A program made the position numbers and the translations under genes. This document shows, in pieces, positions 6,560-13,558 of a DNA stretch of 15,259 nt. The notes under the pieces were generated by a model that worked only from the letters and a program-made list of their open reading frames with translations, was not told the origin of the DNA and made no database searches. Source of the stretch: an uncultured Devosia sp. (GTDB lineage Bacteria; Pseudomonadota; Alphaproteobacteria; Rhizobiales; Devosiaceae); contig CAMLOA010000006.1 of the NCBI GenBank assembly GCA_946481445.1, forward strand, positions 1 to 15,259, given 5' to 3'. Each line of letters begins with the position of its first letter. The first letter of the stretch is position 1.

Positions 6560-8086
6560 ATGGCGTCCCAGTCGGCTGTCATCAACGACGTCCGTTCACA
6601 AATGGGCCGCGACAGCAAGCGCGCCGCACAGAAGACCGTGCTCGATGCGCGCCAGCGGCTTACCTCCAGTTCGGGAACACGTGCATCATTCGACTTCGAG
6701 CTGATGCACGACTATGCCGCGGCCCGCCTTGCCGCGGCCCTGCCAATTGCGGCCATCGTGGCCATTCTCGCCATCGTCGCCACATTCTGGGTGCCGCCGC
6801 TGTTCACCGCGCTGTGGGCGGGCATGGTGCTGGTCAGCCTCCTGATCCTGGTGCTGATGGCCCAGCGCTTCCGCAACAGCGATCCGGCCAGCTTCAATGC
6901 ACAGCAATGGACCACCAGCTTCGTGGCGGGCGAGACCGTGTTCGGCTTGTCCTGGTCGCTGCTGGCGCTGTTCACCCTGGTGGCGAATCCGGAGACGCTG
7001 ACCCCTGTCATGTTCGCCATGGTGCTGGTGAGTGTTGCGGCCAATGCCGTGGCCACCCACACCCTGCCCCCGGCGACGCTGATGAGCACGCTGCCCGTGA
7101 CGGTGACGGTTTCGGCAAACCTGGTCGCCCTGGGCGGCACGCTGAACTACACGCTCGCCGCCGTGGCCGTCTGCGGACAGATCTTCTTCGTCTACCTGGC
7201 ACGGCAGCTGCACGCCTCCGAACTTGAGACGATCACCCACCAGGCCGAGAAGGACACCCTGATCGCGGAACTGGAAGAGGCCCGGCACATGTCGGACGAG
7301 GCTCGCCGCCACGCCGAGCAGGCCAATATCGCCAAGAGCCAGTTCCTGGCGACGATGAGCCATGAGCTTCGCACGCCGCTCAACGCCATTATCGGCTTTT
7401 CCGAAGTGCTGAAATCGGAACTGCTCGGCCCGCACCAGGTGCCGCAGTACAAGGAATATGCCGGCGACATCCATGCGAGCGGCCAGCACCTGCTGAACCT
7501 GATCAACGAGCTGCTCGACCTCAGCCGCATCGAGGCGGGCAAGTACGACCTCAACGAGGAAATCGTCTCGCTGGTGGATATCGCCGAAGACTGCCGCCGC
7601 ATGATGGAACTGCGTGCCCGGGCCAAGGGCATAGAGCTGGTCTATTCGGTGGGAGACAACCTGCCGCGGCTGTGGGGCGACGAGCGCGCCATCCGGCAGG
7701 TCGTGCTCAACCTGCTGAGCAACGCCATCAAGTTCACGCCCCAGCACGGCAAGGTCACGCTGGTGGTGACGCGCAGCGCCGATGGCGGGCAGATGGTGTC
7801 GGTGAAGGACAACGGACCTGGCATTCCCGAGGACGAGATCGAGACAGTGCTGTCCTCGTTCGGCCAGGGCTCGCTGGCCCAGAAGACTGCCGAACAGGGC
7901 GCTGGGCTGGGCCTACCGATCGTGCAGAAGATCATGGAGCTGCACCAGGGCCGGTTCGACCTGTTCTCCAAGCTGCGGTTCGGGACCGAGGTGATCGCGA
8001 CCTTCCCGCGCGCCCGCGTGATGGACGCCCTGGCGCCCGTCGTGGAAAAGCGCAACAAGCTCGAGATCTATTCGGAAGCCGGCTAA
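6560..8086 (+). CDS. Membrane sensor histidine kinase, PleC/DivJ/PdhS-like
   Basis: A 508-residue inner-membrane kinase. Residues 1–55 are cytoplasmic and basic. About six membrane helices follow (roughly 57–78, 82–101, 119–141, 148–166, 174–192, 198–214), then a coiled-coil linker (218–258). The HisKA domain carries SHELRTPLNAIIGFSE with phosphoacceptor His268. The HATPase domain shows the N box QVVLNLLSNAIKF, G1 VKDNGPGIP, F box SFGQGS and G2 GAGLGLPIV. The text around the histidine, including SEVLKSELLGP, closely resembles alphaproteobacterial PleC/DivJ/PdhS kinases that talk to DivK. No PAS domain and no neighbouring response regulator are seen, so it is an orphan. The partner is inferred, not shown. 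The ATG at 6560 is the first in frame and has only a weak ACGAG ahead; ATGs at 6602 and 6705 are alternatives. The HD-GYP gene follows 72 bases downstream. Confidence 0.93.
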   Translation: MASQSAVINDVRSQMGRDSKRAAQKTVLDARQRLTSSSGTRASFDFELMHDYAAARLAAALPIAAIVAILAIVATFWVPPLFTALWAGMVLVSLLILVLMAQRFRNSDPASFNAQQWTTSFVAGETVFGLSWSLLALFTLVANPETLTPVMFAMVLVSVAANAVATHTLPPATLMSTLPVTVTVSANLVALGGTLNYTLAAVAVCGQIFFVYLARQLHASELETITHQAEKDTLIAELEEARHMSDEARRHAEQANIAKSQFLATMSHELRTPLNAIIGFSEVLKSELLGPHQVPQYKEYAGDIHASGQHLLNLINELLDLSRIEAGKYDLNEEIVSLVDIAEDCRRMMELRARAKGIELVYSVGDNLPRLWGDERAIRQVVLNLLSNAIKFTPQHGKVTLVVTRSADGGQMVSVKDNGPGIPEDEIETVLSSFGQGSLAQKTAEQGAGLGLPIVQKIMELHQGRFDLFSKLRFGTEVIATFPRARVMDALAPVVEKRNKLEIYSEAG

Positions 8087-8132
8087 ATGCCATGGGTTCG
8101 CGTTAGTGCAGCATCAACTCCGTGCAGCTTAT

Positions 8133-8138
8133 TATACT
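8133..8138 (+). promoter_or_regulatory. -10-like hexamer before the HD-GYP gene
   Basis: TATACT matches the sigma-70 -10 consensus at 5 of 6 positions and lies 20 bases ahead of the TTG start. No convincing -35 is visible 16–18 bases upstream. Two copies of GTGCAGC (8106–8112, 8122–8128) precede it. If functional, the HD-GYP gene could be transcribed independently of the kinase. Confidence 0.3.
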
Positions 8139-8158
8139 CCCCCCTGGGAGACTAAGAC

Positions 8159-9235
8159 TTGCTCGACACTCTGCGCAGCAGCGCGATACTGTATGTGACC
8201 AGCGGCAGCGCGAGCGGGGACCAGCTTGCCCTGGCGCGTCAGACCGGTGCCACGATCGTTCGCATCGGCGAGTTGACCGCCGAGCACCTGGCGAGCGATC
8301 CCAGCCTGGTGGTGGACATCGACCTGCGCAAGATCGAACTGGTGCGCCGGCTCAAGGTCATCCTCGCCCGGCGGGGTGCAGGGTGCCGCATTTTCCTGAT
8401 CGATCCAGACAGCCGCGTGACGACGGTCCACGCCAATGTGCTGGGCGGCGACTGCCTGCTGCCGCGGCCTGCGGCCGCCGACGACATCCACGGGGCGATC
8501 CGGCGGCATTTCGGCATTCATCGGGCAGGACTGGCCGACAGCGACGTCCGAGCCTCGATAGATGCCGGCGTCGATGCGCTCGGCGACGGTTTCCGAGCAC
8601 TGCGATCGGACACCCAGTTCGACGCTGACGGAGCGCGCAGGGCGAGCGGCACGATTGCAGATGCGATCGACGAGATCGGCGTCGACGACTGGCTGGCGAC
8701 GGTCAAGGGCTATCATATGGGCACGTTCCAGCACTGTATGCTGGTCACGGGGGTCGCCTCCGCCTTTGCCAGCCAGGCGGGCATGGGCCGAAGCGATGTG
8801 ACCATGCTGACGCTCGCAGGCCTGCTGCACGATATCGGCAAGGCGGCGGTGCCGGTTGCCATCCTCGACAAGCCGGGCGCGCTCACCCACGAAGAAATGC
8901 AGGTCATCCGGACCCACCCGGTGGTGGGGCACGACTATCTCCGGCGGCGGAGCGAGTTTGCCGCCGAGGCGCTGAGCAGCGTCCGCCACCACCACGAGTA
9001 TCTCGATGGCAGCGGCTATCCGGACGGGCTGAAGGCGGCCGACATAGATGATGTCACCCGCATCATCACCATCTGCGACATCTATGCCGCGTTGATCGAG
9101 CGCCGCAGCTACAAGGAAGCCAAGACGCCGGCGCAGGCGATGATCATCCTCAACGCCATGGCCGCATCGGGGAAGGTGGAAACGAGCCTCGTGCGCGAGC
9201 TGGGACGCATCATGCTGGCACGCCAAAGCGCCTAG
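8159..9235 (+). CDS. HD-GYP domain protein with degenerate receiver-like N-terminus (putative c-di-GMP phosphodiesterase)
   Basis: The protein has 358 residues. The C-terminal half (about 180–355) is an HD-GYP domain: His192 in FQHCMLV, His224-Asp225 and Lys228 in GLLHDIGKAAVP, His253 in RTHPVVGH, the HHHEYLDGSGYPDGL signature (GYP at 286–288), and Asp307 in ICDIYAAL. HD-GYP enzymes hydrolyse cyclic di-GMP. A Glu four residues before the first His, used as a ligand in trinuclear members, is absent (Gly188), so a binuclear site or altered activity is possible. Residues 8–118 resemble a receiver fold (VVDIDL near 51–56, LLPRPAA near 100–106). They lack the acidic pair, and Arg replaces the conserved Lys before Pro, so conventional phosphorylation looks unlikely. 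The start is TTG at 8159, with GGGAG nine bases upstream. Its position right after the kinase gene suggests a shared signalling role. Confidence 0.88.
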   Translation: MLDTLRSSAILYVTSGSASGDQLALARQTGATIVRIGELTAEHLASDPSLVVDIDLRKIELVRRLKVILARRGAGCRIFLIDPDSRVTTVHANVLGGDCLLPRPAAADDIHGAIRRHFGIHRAGLADSDVRASIDAGVDALGDGFRALRSDTQFDADGARRASGTIADAIDEIGVDDWLATVKGYHMGTFQHCMLVTGVASAFASQAGMGRSDVTMLTLAGLLHDIGKAAVPVAILDKPGALTHEEMQVIRTHPVVGHDYLRRRSEFAAEALSSVRHHHEYLDGSGYPDGLKAADIDDVTRIITICDIYAALIERRSYKEAKTPAQAMIILNAMAASGKVETSLVRELGRIMLARQSA

Positions 9236-9266
9236 ACCGCTGCCTTGGCGCCCGCGCCTGGAAGGC

Positions 9267-10289
9267 CTAGTCCGACCGGCTGCTGACAGCGGCGCTTTCG
9301 AAGGTCGCCATGTTGTTGTGCAGATGAAGCGCCGTCTTGGCCAGCACGGCGGCCAACGCGGCGCCGCTCCCCTCGCCCAGCCGCATGCCCAGATCGAGCA
9401 AGCCCGTCCGGCCCATGGCCTCGAGCGCACGCGCATGACCCGATTCGGCCGAAACGTGAGCGAAGATGCAATGATCGATAGCTGCCGGATTGACGGCATG
9501 CGCGATGGCGGCGGCGGACGAGGCGACAAATCCGTCGACGATCACCGGCACCTTCTGGTGGCGGGCAGCGAGCAGGGCACCCAGCATGGCAGCGATCTCG
9601 CGCCCACCCACGCGGGCGAGGATGGCGAGGGGATGATCGAGTTCGCCGGCATGGCGCGCCAGGGCCCGATCCACCGCATCGGCCTTGCGGGTGAGGCCGG
9701 CATCGTCGACGCCGGTGCCGCGCCCGACCCAGTCAGCACCGGTCCCGCCGTAAAGGGCAGCGTAGATGGCCGCGGCGACGGTGGTGTTGCCGATGCCCAT
9801 CTCGCCGATGCAGATCAGGTCAGGTTTGCCGGCCACGGCCTCCATGCCATAGGCGATGGTGGCGGCGCACATCTTGTCGTCCAGCGCGGCCTCGAGCGTG
9901 ATGTCGCCGGTGGGCATTTCGAGGGCGAGTTCGAAGACGCGCAGGTTGATTTCATGCAGCGCGCAGATCTGCGAAATGGCGGCGCCGCCATTGGTGAAAT
10001 TGGCCACCATCTGTGCGGTCACGTTGCGCGGAAAGGCGGAGACTCCCTGGTCGGTGACCCCGTGATTGCCGGCAAAGATGGTCACCATCGGGTTGTCGAG
10101 CCTGGGGCGGGCGCGGCCTTGCCACCGCCCCAGGAATTCCACGAGCGATTCCAGCCGGCCGAGCGACCCCGCCGGCTTGGTGAGTTGAGCGTCCCGCTCC
10201 TTGATGGCGGCCACGGCCGACTCATCGCCATCGGGCACGATGGTCAGAAGTTCGACGACATCGGCGTAGGCTGGGCTGAGGTTGGGCAT
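9267..10289 (-). CDS. cobT: Nicotinate-nucleotide--dimethylbenzimidazole phosphoribosyltransferase
   Basis: A 340-residue cytosolic enzyme that makes α-ribazole phosphate from 5,6-dimethylbenzimidazole and nicotinate mononucleotide, activating the lower ligand of cobalamin. Family motifs: LTKPAGSLGRLESL near the N-terminus, FAGNHGVTDQGVSAFP, GEMGIGNTT, GRGTGVDD, and LGEGSGAAL carrying the catalytic glutamate at about residue 306. The start at 10289 (MPNLSPAYADVVELL) gives the normal length. The open frame continues to 10760 but that part is antisense to cobS. The gene is divergent from cobS with 63 bases between, a common arrangement in alphaproteobacteria. Here the name follows the CobT/CobU phosphoribosyltransferase family, not the cobaltochelatase subunit also called CobT. 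It ends 31 bases from the convergent HD-GYP gene; no clear terminator lies there. Confidence 0.96.
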   Translation of the reverse strand: MPNLSPAYADVVELLTIVPDGDESAVAAIKERDAQLTKPAGSLGRLESLVEFLGRWQGRARPRLDNPMVTIFAGNHGVTDQGVSAFPRNVTAQMVANFTNGGAAISQICALHEINLRVFELALEMPTGDITLEAALDDKMCAATIAYGMEAVAGKPDLICIGEMGIGNTTVAAAIYAALYGGTGADWVGRGTGVDDAGLTRKADAVDRALARHAGELDHPLAILARVGGREIAAMLGALLAARHQKVPVIVDGFVASSAAAIAHAVNPAAIDHCIFAHVSAESGHARALEAMGRTGLLDLGMRLGEGSGAALAAVLAKTALHLHNNMATFESAAVSSRSD

Positions 10290-10352
10290 GGCGGGTCCGG
10301 CGGTCTGTGTTAGGAAGGTCGGACTTGTTGCCCAACTCGGCGCCAAAAGCAA

Positions 10353-11198
10353 TTGACCGAACCGACACCCGAACACCACCGGATCGACGCTGACATTCAC
10401 GCCGCCTCCCGGCCCCAGGCGCCGGCGCCGGGGCGTGGATTGAAGGACGATTTCATCATGGCGCTGCGGCTGTATTCGCGGCTGCCCACCGGGGATTCGC
10501 CCCATGAAAGGCCCGACCTGGACCGCATTGCCATGGCCCTGCCCCTGGCCAGCGCGGCCATGGCAATCGGTCCGGCCCTGATCCTGTGCGCATGTGTGTT
10601 GGTGGGCCTGCCGAGCTACTTTGCCGCGGCCCTGGCCGTCGCGGCGATGGTGGCGGTGAGCGGGGCAATGGCCGACGATGCCCTGGCCGACGCGCTTGAT
10701 GGCCTGTTCGGCGGGGCGACGCCGGAGCGGCGACTCGAGATCATGAAGGACAGCCGCCACGGCACCTATGGGGTCGCCGGGCTTTGCCTGTTCATCCTGT
10801 TGCGGGTCACGGCGCTTGGCGCCATGGCCGCGATCAACCCCCTCGCTGCGGCCGCGGTATGGCTGGCGGCCGGGGTTGCCGGACGATCGGGCGCGCTCTG
10901 GCTGCCCGTGGCATTGGGGGCCGCCAGAAAGGACGGGCTCTCGGCCAGTGCGGGGCGGCTGTCCAGGGCCAGCTTTGCCATCGGGCTGGTTTTCGCGGCG
11001 GTGCTGCTCTTCGTCCTGGCCGGTCCCTTCACGAGCCTGCTGGCGACGGGTGTGGCCGCGCTTGCCGCCATCGTGGTTATTGCCGGCTGGACGGCGCTGT
11101 GCCGCCGGCTTGTCGGCGGGCAGACGGGGGACCTGATCGGGGCGCTCGGCGCACTGGTGGAGATTGCGGTGCTGACGGCCCTGCTGCCATTTGTGTGA
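10353..11198 (+). CDS. cobS: Adenosylcobinamide-GDP ribazoletransferase (cobalamin synthase)
   Basis: An integral membrane enzyme joining adenosylcobinamide-GDP with α-ribazole (or its phosphate), the last assembly step of cobalamin and the step after CobT. The CobS signature is clear: ALRLYSRLPTG at the N-terminus, the acidic MADDALADALDGLFGG, then RRLEIMKDSRHGTYGV. After that come several hydrophobic helices (LCLFILLRVTALGAMAAI, FAIGLVFAAVLLFVLAG, and a final VEIAVLTALLPFV). The start is uncertain. TTG at 10353 gives 281 residues but has no ribosome binding site and a disordered N-terminus. TTG at 10440 and ATG at 10458 (the latter 246 residues, with AAGGA upstream) fit the family's usual length better. 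The longest reading is reported. It is divergent from cobT, so the two work in the same pathway from one short intergenic region. Confidence 0.92.
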   Translation: MTEPTPEHHRIDADIHAASRPQAPAPGRGLKDDFIMALRLYSRLPTGDSPHERPDLDRIAMALPLASAAMAIGPALILCACVLVGLPSYFAAALAVAAMVAVSGAMADDALADALDGLFGGATPERRLEIMKDSRHGTYGVAGLCLFILLRVTALGAMAAINPLAAAAVWLAAGVAGRSGALWLPVALGAARKDGLSASAGRLSRASFAIGLVFAAVLLFVLAGPFTSLLATGVAALAAIVVIAGWTALCRRLVGGQTGDLIGALGALVEIAVLTALLPFV

Positions 11199-11204
11199 GT
11201 GGTC

Positions 11205-11233
11205 TTGAAAATGACGTGCAGAGTGACTTTATC
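11205..11233 (+). promoter_or_regulatory. Weak candidate promoter before the aspartic protease gene
   Basis: TTGAAA (11205–11210, 5 of 6 to the -35 consensus) is followed 17 bases later by TTTATC (3 of 6 to the -10), in the 67-base gap between cobS and the protease gene. It could let the protease–deaminase pair be expressed apart from cobS. The -10 is poor. Confidence 0.25.
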
Positions 11234-11265
11234 GAAGCAGTGAACCAGGCAGCGGGGCAACCGGC

Positions 11266-11952
11266 ATGATCTTTATCGGCGTTGCGCTGCTGGTGGCCAT
11301 CGGACTGGCGCTGCTGATCAGCGCCGATGCCGGCGCGCTGGTCGGGCTGACACAGGCGCAGACGGCCCAGATCATTCCTCTGCTGGTCATCCTCATCGTC
11401 TTTGCCGGAGGCGCCTTTGCGCGGCGCCACAAGGCCCGCGAACTGCTGACCAGCGTCTTGCTGTGGATCGGCATATTCGGCATCGCCGCCCTGACCTATG
11501 CCTATCGCGACGAGATCAACGGCATGGTCGGGAGGGTGGCGGGCGAACTGCGGCCCGGCGTTGCGGTGGTGGATGCCCAGAACGGTACGGCGACGTTCCG
11601 TCGGGGCATTGGCGGTCATTTCGAGATCAATGCCACGGTCAACGGCCACACGACCCCGATGATATTCGACACCGGCGCCAGCGCCGTGGTGCTGACCACC
11701 GCTGATGCGGAAGCGGCCGGTATCGATACGGACAGCCTGCGCTACACCATCCCGGTATCGACCGCGAACGGCACCGGCCGCGCCGCCCGTGTGCGGCTTG
11801 ACCGGGTCGAGGTGGGCGGTATCGCGCGCGAAGGAATTGTCGCTTTCGTGACCGAGGCGGGCGCGCTCGACACGAGCCTGCTCGGAATGACCTTCCTCGA
11901 AACACTGACGCGCTATAGCGTGACGCAGAACTCGCTCGAACTGACGGACTGA
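11266..11952 (+). CDS. Membrane-anchored retropepsin-like aspartic protease (TIGR02281-type)
   Basis: The protein has 228 residues. Three hydrophobic segments (about 2–20, 36–52 and 62–79) precede a single-domain clan AA aspartic protease fold from about 108 to the end. The catalytic motif is FDTGAS with Asp135; the later hydrophobic-Gly element is SLLGMTFLETL. RNGH-like strands HFEINATVNGHTTPMIF and VRLDRVEVGGI are typical of this bacterial family, in which two single-domain copies pair to form an active site. The catalytic domain probably faces the periplasm. The physiological substrate is unknown. The ATG at 11266 has GCGGGG about nine bases ahead. The gene lies 67 bases after cobS and two bases before the deaminase gene, so it is probably cotranscribed with the latter. 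Confidence 0.9.
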   Translation: MIFIGVALLVAIGLALLISADAGALVGLTQAQTAQIIPLLVILIVFAGGAFARRHKARELLTSVLLWIGIFGIAALTYAYRDEINGMVGRVAGELRPGVAVVDAQNGTATFRRGIGGHFEINATVNGHTTPMIFDTGASAVVLTTADAEAAGIDTDSLRYTIPVSTANGTGRAARVRLDRVEVGGIAREGIVAFVTEAGALDTSLLGMTFLETLTRYSVTQNSLELTD

Positions 11953-11954
11953 CC

Positions 11955-12446
11955 ATGCCGAGCCGGCCTTATGACGAAGCCCTGCTGCGCAGGGCATTTG
12001 CCCTTGCCCAGCGCGCACGCGAGGGGGGCGATCATCCGTTTGGCGCGGTGTTGGCCGATGCCGACGGCACGGTACTCATGGAACAGGGCAATGGGTTTTC
12101 CGCCGAGGGGAAAGACCGGACAGCCCATGCCGAGAAGCTGCTGGCAACGCAGGCAGGCAAGCGCTTCGATCTGGCAACCCTGGCCGGGGCAACGCTCTAC
12201 AGCTCGGCCGAGCCATGCGCCATGTGCGCGGGCGCCATCTACTGGGCCGGGATCGGACGGGTGGTGTTCGGCCAGAGCGAACGCGGCCTCAAGGCGATGA
12301 CCGGCGACAATCCGGAGAACCCCACGCTGGACCTGCCCTGCCATGTGGTCTTCGCGGCCGGGCAGCGGCCGACCGAAGTGGTCGGCCCCTTGCTCGAGGA
12401 CGAGGCAGCGGCCCTGCAGGCGGACTACTGGGCCAGCCGGGGATAG
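11955..12446 (+). CDS. Nucleoside deaminase, cytidine/deoxycytidylate deaminase superfamily (TadA/GuaD-like)
   Basis: A 163-residue zinc deaminase. Motifs: HPFGAVLAD at 27–35; TAHAE with zinc ligand His58 and proton-shuttling Glu60; and SAEPCAMCAGAIYWAGIGRVVFG with zinc ligands Cys88 and Cys91. The PCAMCAGAIYWA form and the C-terminal half favour the guanine/nucleoside deaminase branch over tRNA adenosine deaminase. A true TadA would carry a different C-terminus, so tRNA editing seems less likely, but the substrate is not determined by the sequence. The ATG at 11955 lies two bases after the protease gene's TGA, implying translational coupling. The stop is nine bases from the convergent dusA stop. 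Confidence 0.9.
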   Translation: MPSRPYDEALLRRAFALAQRAREGGDHPFGAVLADADGTVLMEQGNGFSAEGKDRTAHAEKLLATQAGKRFDLATLAGATLYSSAEPCAMCAGAIYWAGIGRVVFGQSERGLKAMTGDNPENPTLDLPCHVVFAAGQRPTEVVGPLLEDEAAALQADYWASRG

Positions 12447-12455
12447 GCCGCGGCG

Positions 12456-13484
12456 CTATACGGCCTCGGCGACCTCTTGCTGGCGGAGAGCCGCCAGCGC
12501 ACGCATGAACACATCCGGGCCCGCACCGGGCCGACAGGCATCGACACTGAGTATCTGGCGGAACTGGCGGGCGCCAGCCAATCCGTTGGCCAGGCCCAGC
12601 ATGTGGCGAGCTATGTTGTTGAGGCGCACGCCCTGGCCTGCCTGGTGCACGGCATAGTCGGCCATGGAGGTCATGATCGCAGGCAAGTCGGGCACCGGAC
12701 GATCATCCCCGAAGAAGTGGCGGTCGACCCCGGCCAGCAGCATGGGATTGTGATAGGCCGCGCGGCCCAGCATGACGCCGTCCATGTGGGCCATGTGCCC
12801 CTCGGCGGCCTCGATCGTGTCGATGCCCCCATTGATGAACATGGGCAGCGGCGCAAAGCGGGCCCTGAGCCGATGGACGCGCGGGTAGTCGAGCGGCGGA
12901 ATGGTCCGGTTTTCCTTGGGGCTCAGGCCCTTCAGCCAGGCCTTGCGCGCATGGACATAAAGAGCATCGACACCGGCGGCGACCATGGCTTGGGCGAAGC
13001 GATCAAGCGTCTCCTCGGTGTCCTGGTCGTCGATGCCGATGCGGCACTTGACCGTGACCGGCAGGTCCGTGGCGTCGCGCAGGGCGCGCACGCAATCGGC
13101 GACGAGGCCGGGCTCGGCCATCAGGCAGGCGCCGAAGCGCCCCGACTGAACACGGTCGGAAGGGCAGCCGACATTGAGGTTGATCTCGGCATAGCCGAAG
13201 GCAGCGGCCATGCGGGTCGCGCGGGCCAATTCGTCGGGGTCAGACCCGCCCAGCTGCAAGGCCACCGGCTGCTCGAAGGGATCGAAGGCGAGATGACGCA
13301 CCGGATCGCCATGGACGATGGCGGCACTGGTCACCATTTCGGTGAAGAGCAGCGCGTGACGGGTCAGCAGGCGATGCAGGTAGCGGCAATGCCGATCAGT
13401 CCAATCCATCATCGGCGCAACGGAGAACCGGCGCGCGAGGGCGACGGGTGTGCTGTTGGCGGCGGTGGCGGGTGGCATCTGCAT
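12456..13484 (-). CDS. dusA: tRNA dihydrouridine(20/20a) synthase DusA
   Basis: A 342-residue FMN- and NADPH-dependent enzyme reducing uridines in the D-loop of tRNAs. Signatures: RFSVAPMMDWTDRHCRYLHR, the substrate loop LFTEMVTSAAIVHGD, INLNVGCPSDRVQSGRFGACLM with the active-site cysteine in GCPS, VKCRIGIDD, VHARKAWLKGLSPKENR and the FMN phosphate site FINGGIDTIEAA followed by GVMLGRAAYHNP. WLKGLSPKENR is diagnostic for DusA rather than DusB or DusC. The start is ATG at 13484; a second ATG two codons on (13478) is possible. The frame stays open to 13769 but that stretch overlaps rsmB and has no family similarity. No Shine-Dalgarno sequence precedes the start; a promoter-like pair ends six bases ahead, suggesting a leaderless mRNA. 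It lies downstream of rsmB on the same strand. Confidence 0.96.
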   Translation of the reverse strand: MQMPPATAANSTPVALARRFSVAPMMDWTDRHCRYLHRLLTRHALLFTEMVTSAAIVHGDPVRHLAFDPFEQPVALQLGGSDPDELARATRMAAAFGYAEINLNVGCPSDRVQSGRFGACLMAEPGLVADCVRALRDATDLPVTVKCRIGIDDQDTEETLDRFAQAMVAAGVDALYVHARKAWLKGLSPKENRTIPPLDYPRVHRLRARFAPLPMFINGGIDTIEAAEGHMAHMDGVMLGRAAYHNPMLLAGVDRHFFGDDRPVPDLPAIMTSMADYAVHQAGQGVRLNNIARHMLGLANGLAGARQFRQILSVDACRPGAGPDVFMRALAALRQQEVAEAV

Positions 13485-13490
13485 GGGGGC

Positions 13491-13519
13491 GACATAGTGC
13501 CTTGCGGCGCGGCGGGCAA
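13491..13519 (-). promoter_or_regulatory. Candidate dusA promoter giving a leaderless mRNA
   Basis: On the minus strand, TTGCCC (13519–13514) and TATGTC (13496–13491) are 17 bases apart. The -10 ends six bases before the dusA ATG, the same geometry as at moaA. No ribosome binding site is visible. The -10 matches the consensus at only 3 of 6 positions, so this is suggestive only. Confidence 0.35.
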
Positions 13520-13558
13520 GGGGTGGGTGGCCGGAGCCCAGCCATGCGGTGGACCAAG

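Noticed and set aside
9236..9266. Terminator between the HD-GYP gene and cobT
   Set aside because: GGCGC/GCGCC could pair, but the loop would be only two bases and no T-tract follows on either strand.
10290..10352. Cobalamin riboswitch between cobT and cobS
   Set aside because: 63 bases is too short for the known fold and I saw no B12-box-like sequence.
10290..10760. N-terminal extension of cobT
   Set aside because: It is antisense to cobS and shows no family similarity; the ATG at 10289 gives the normal length.
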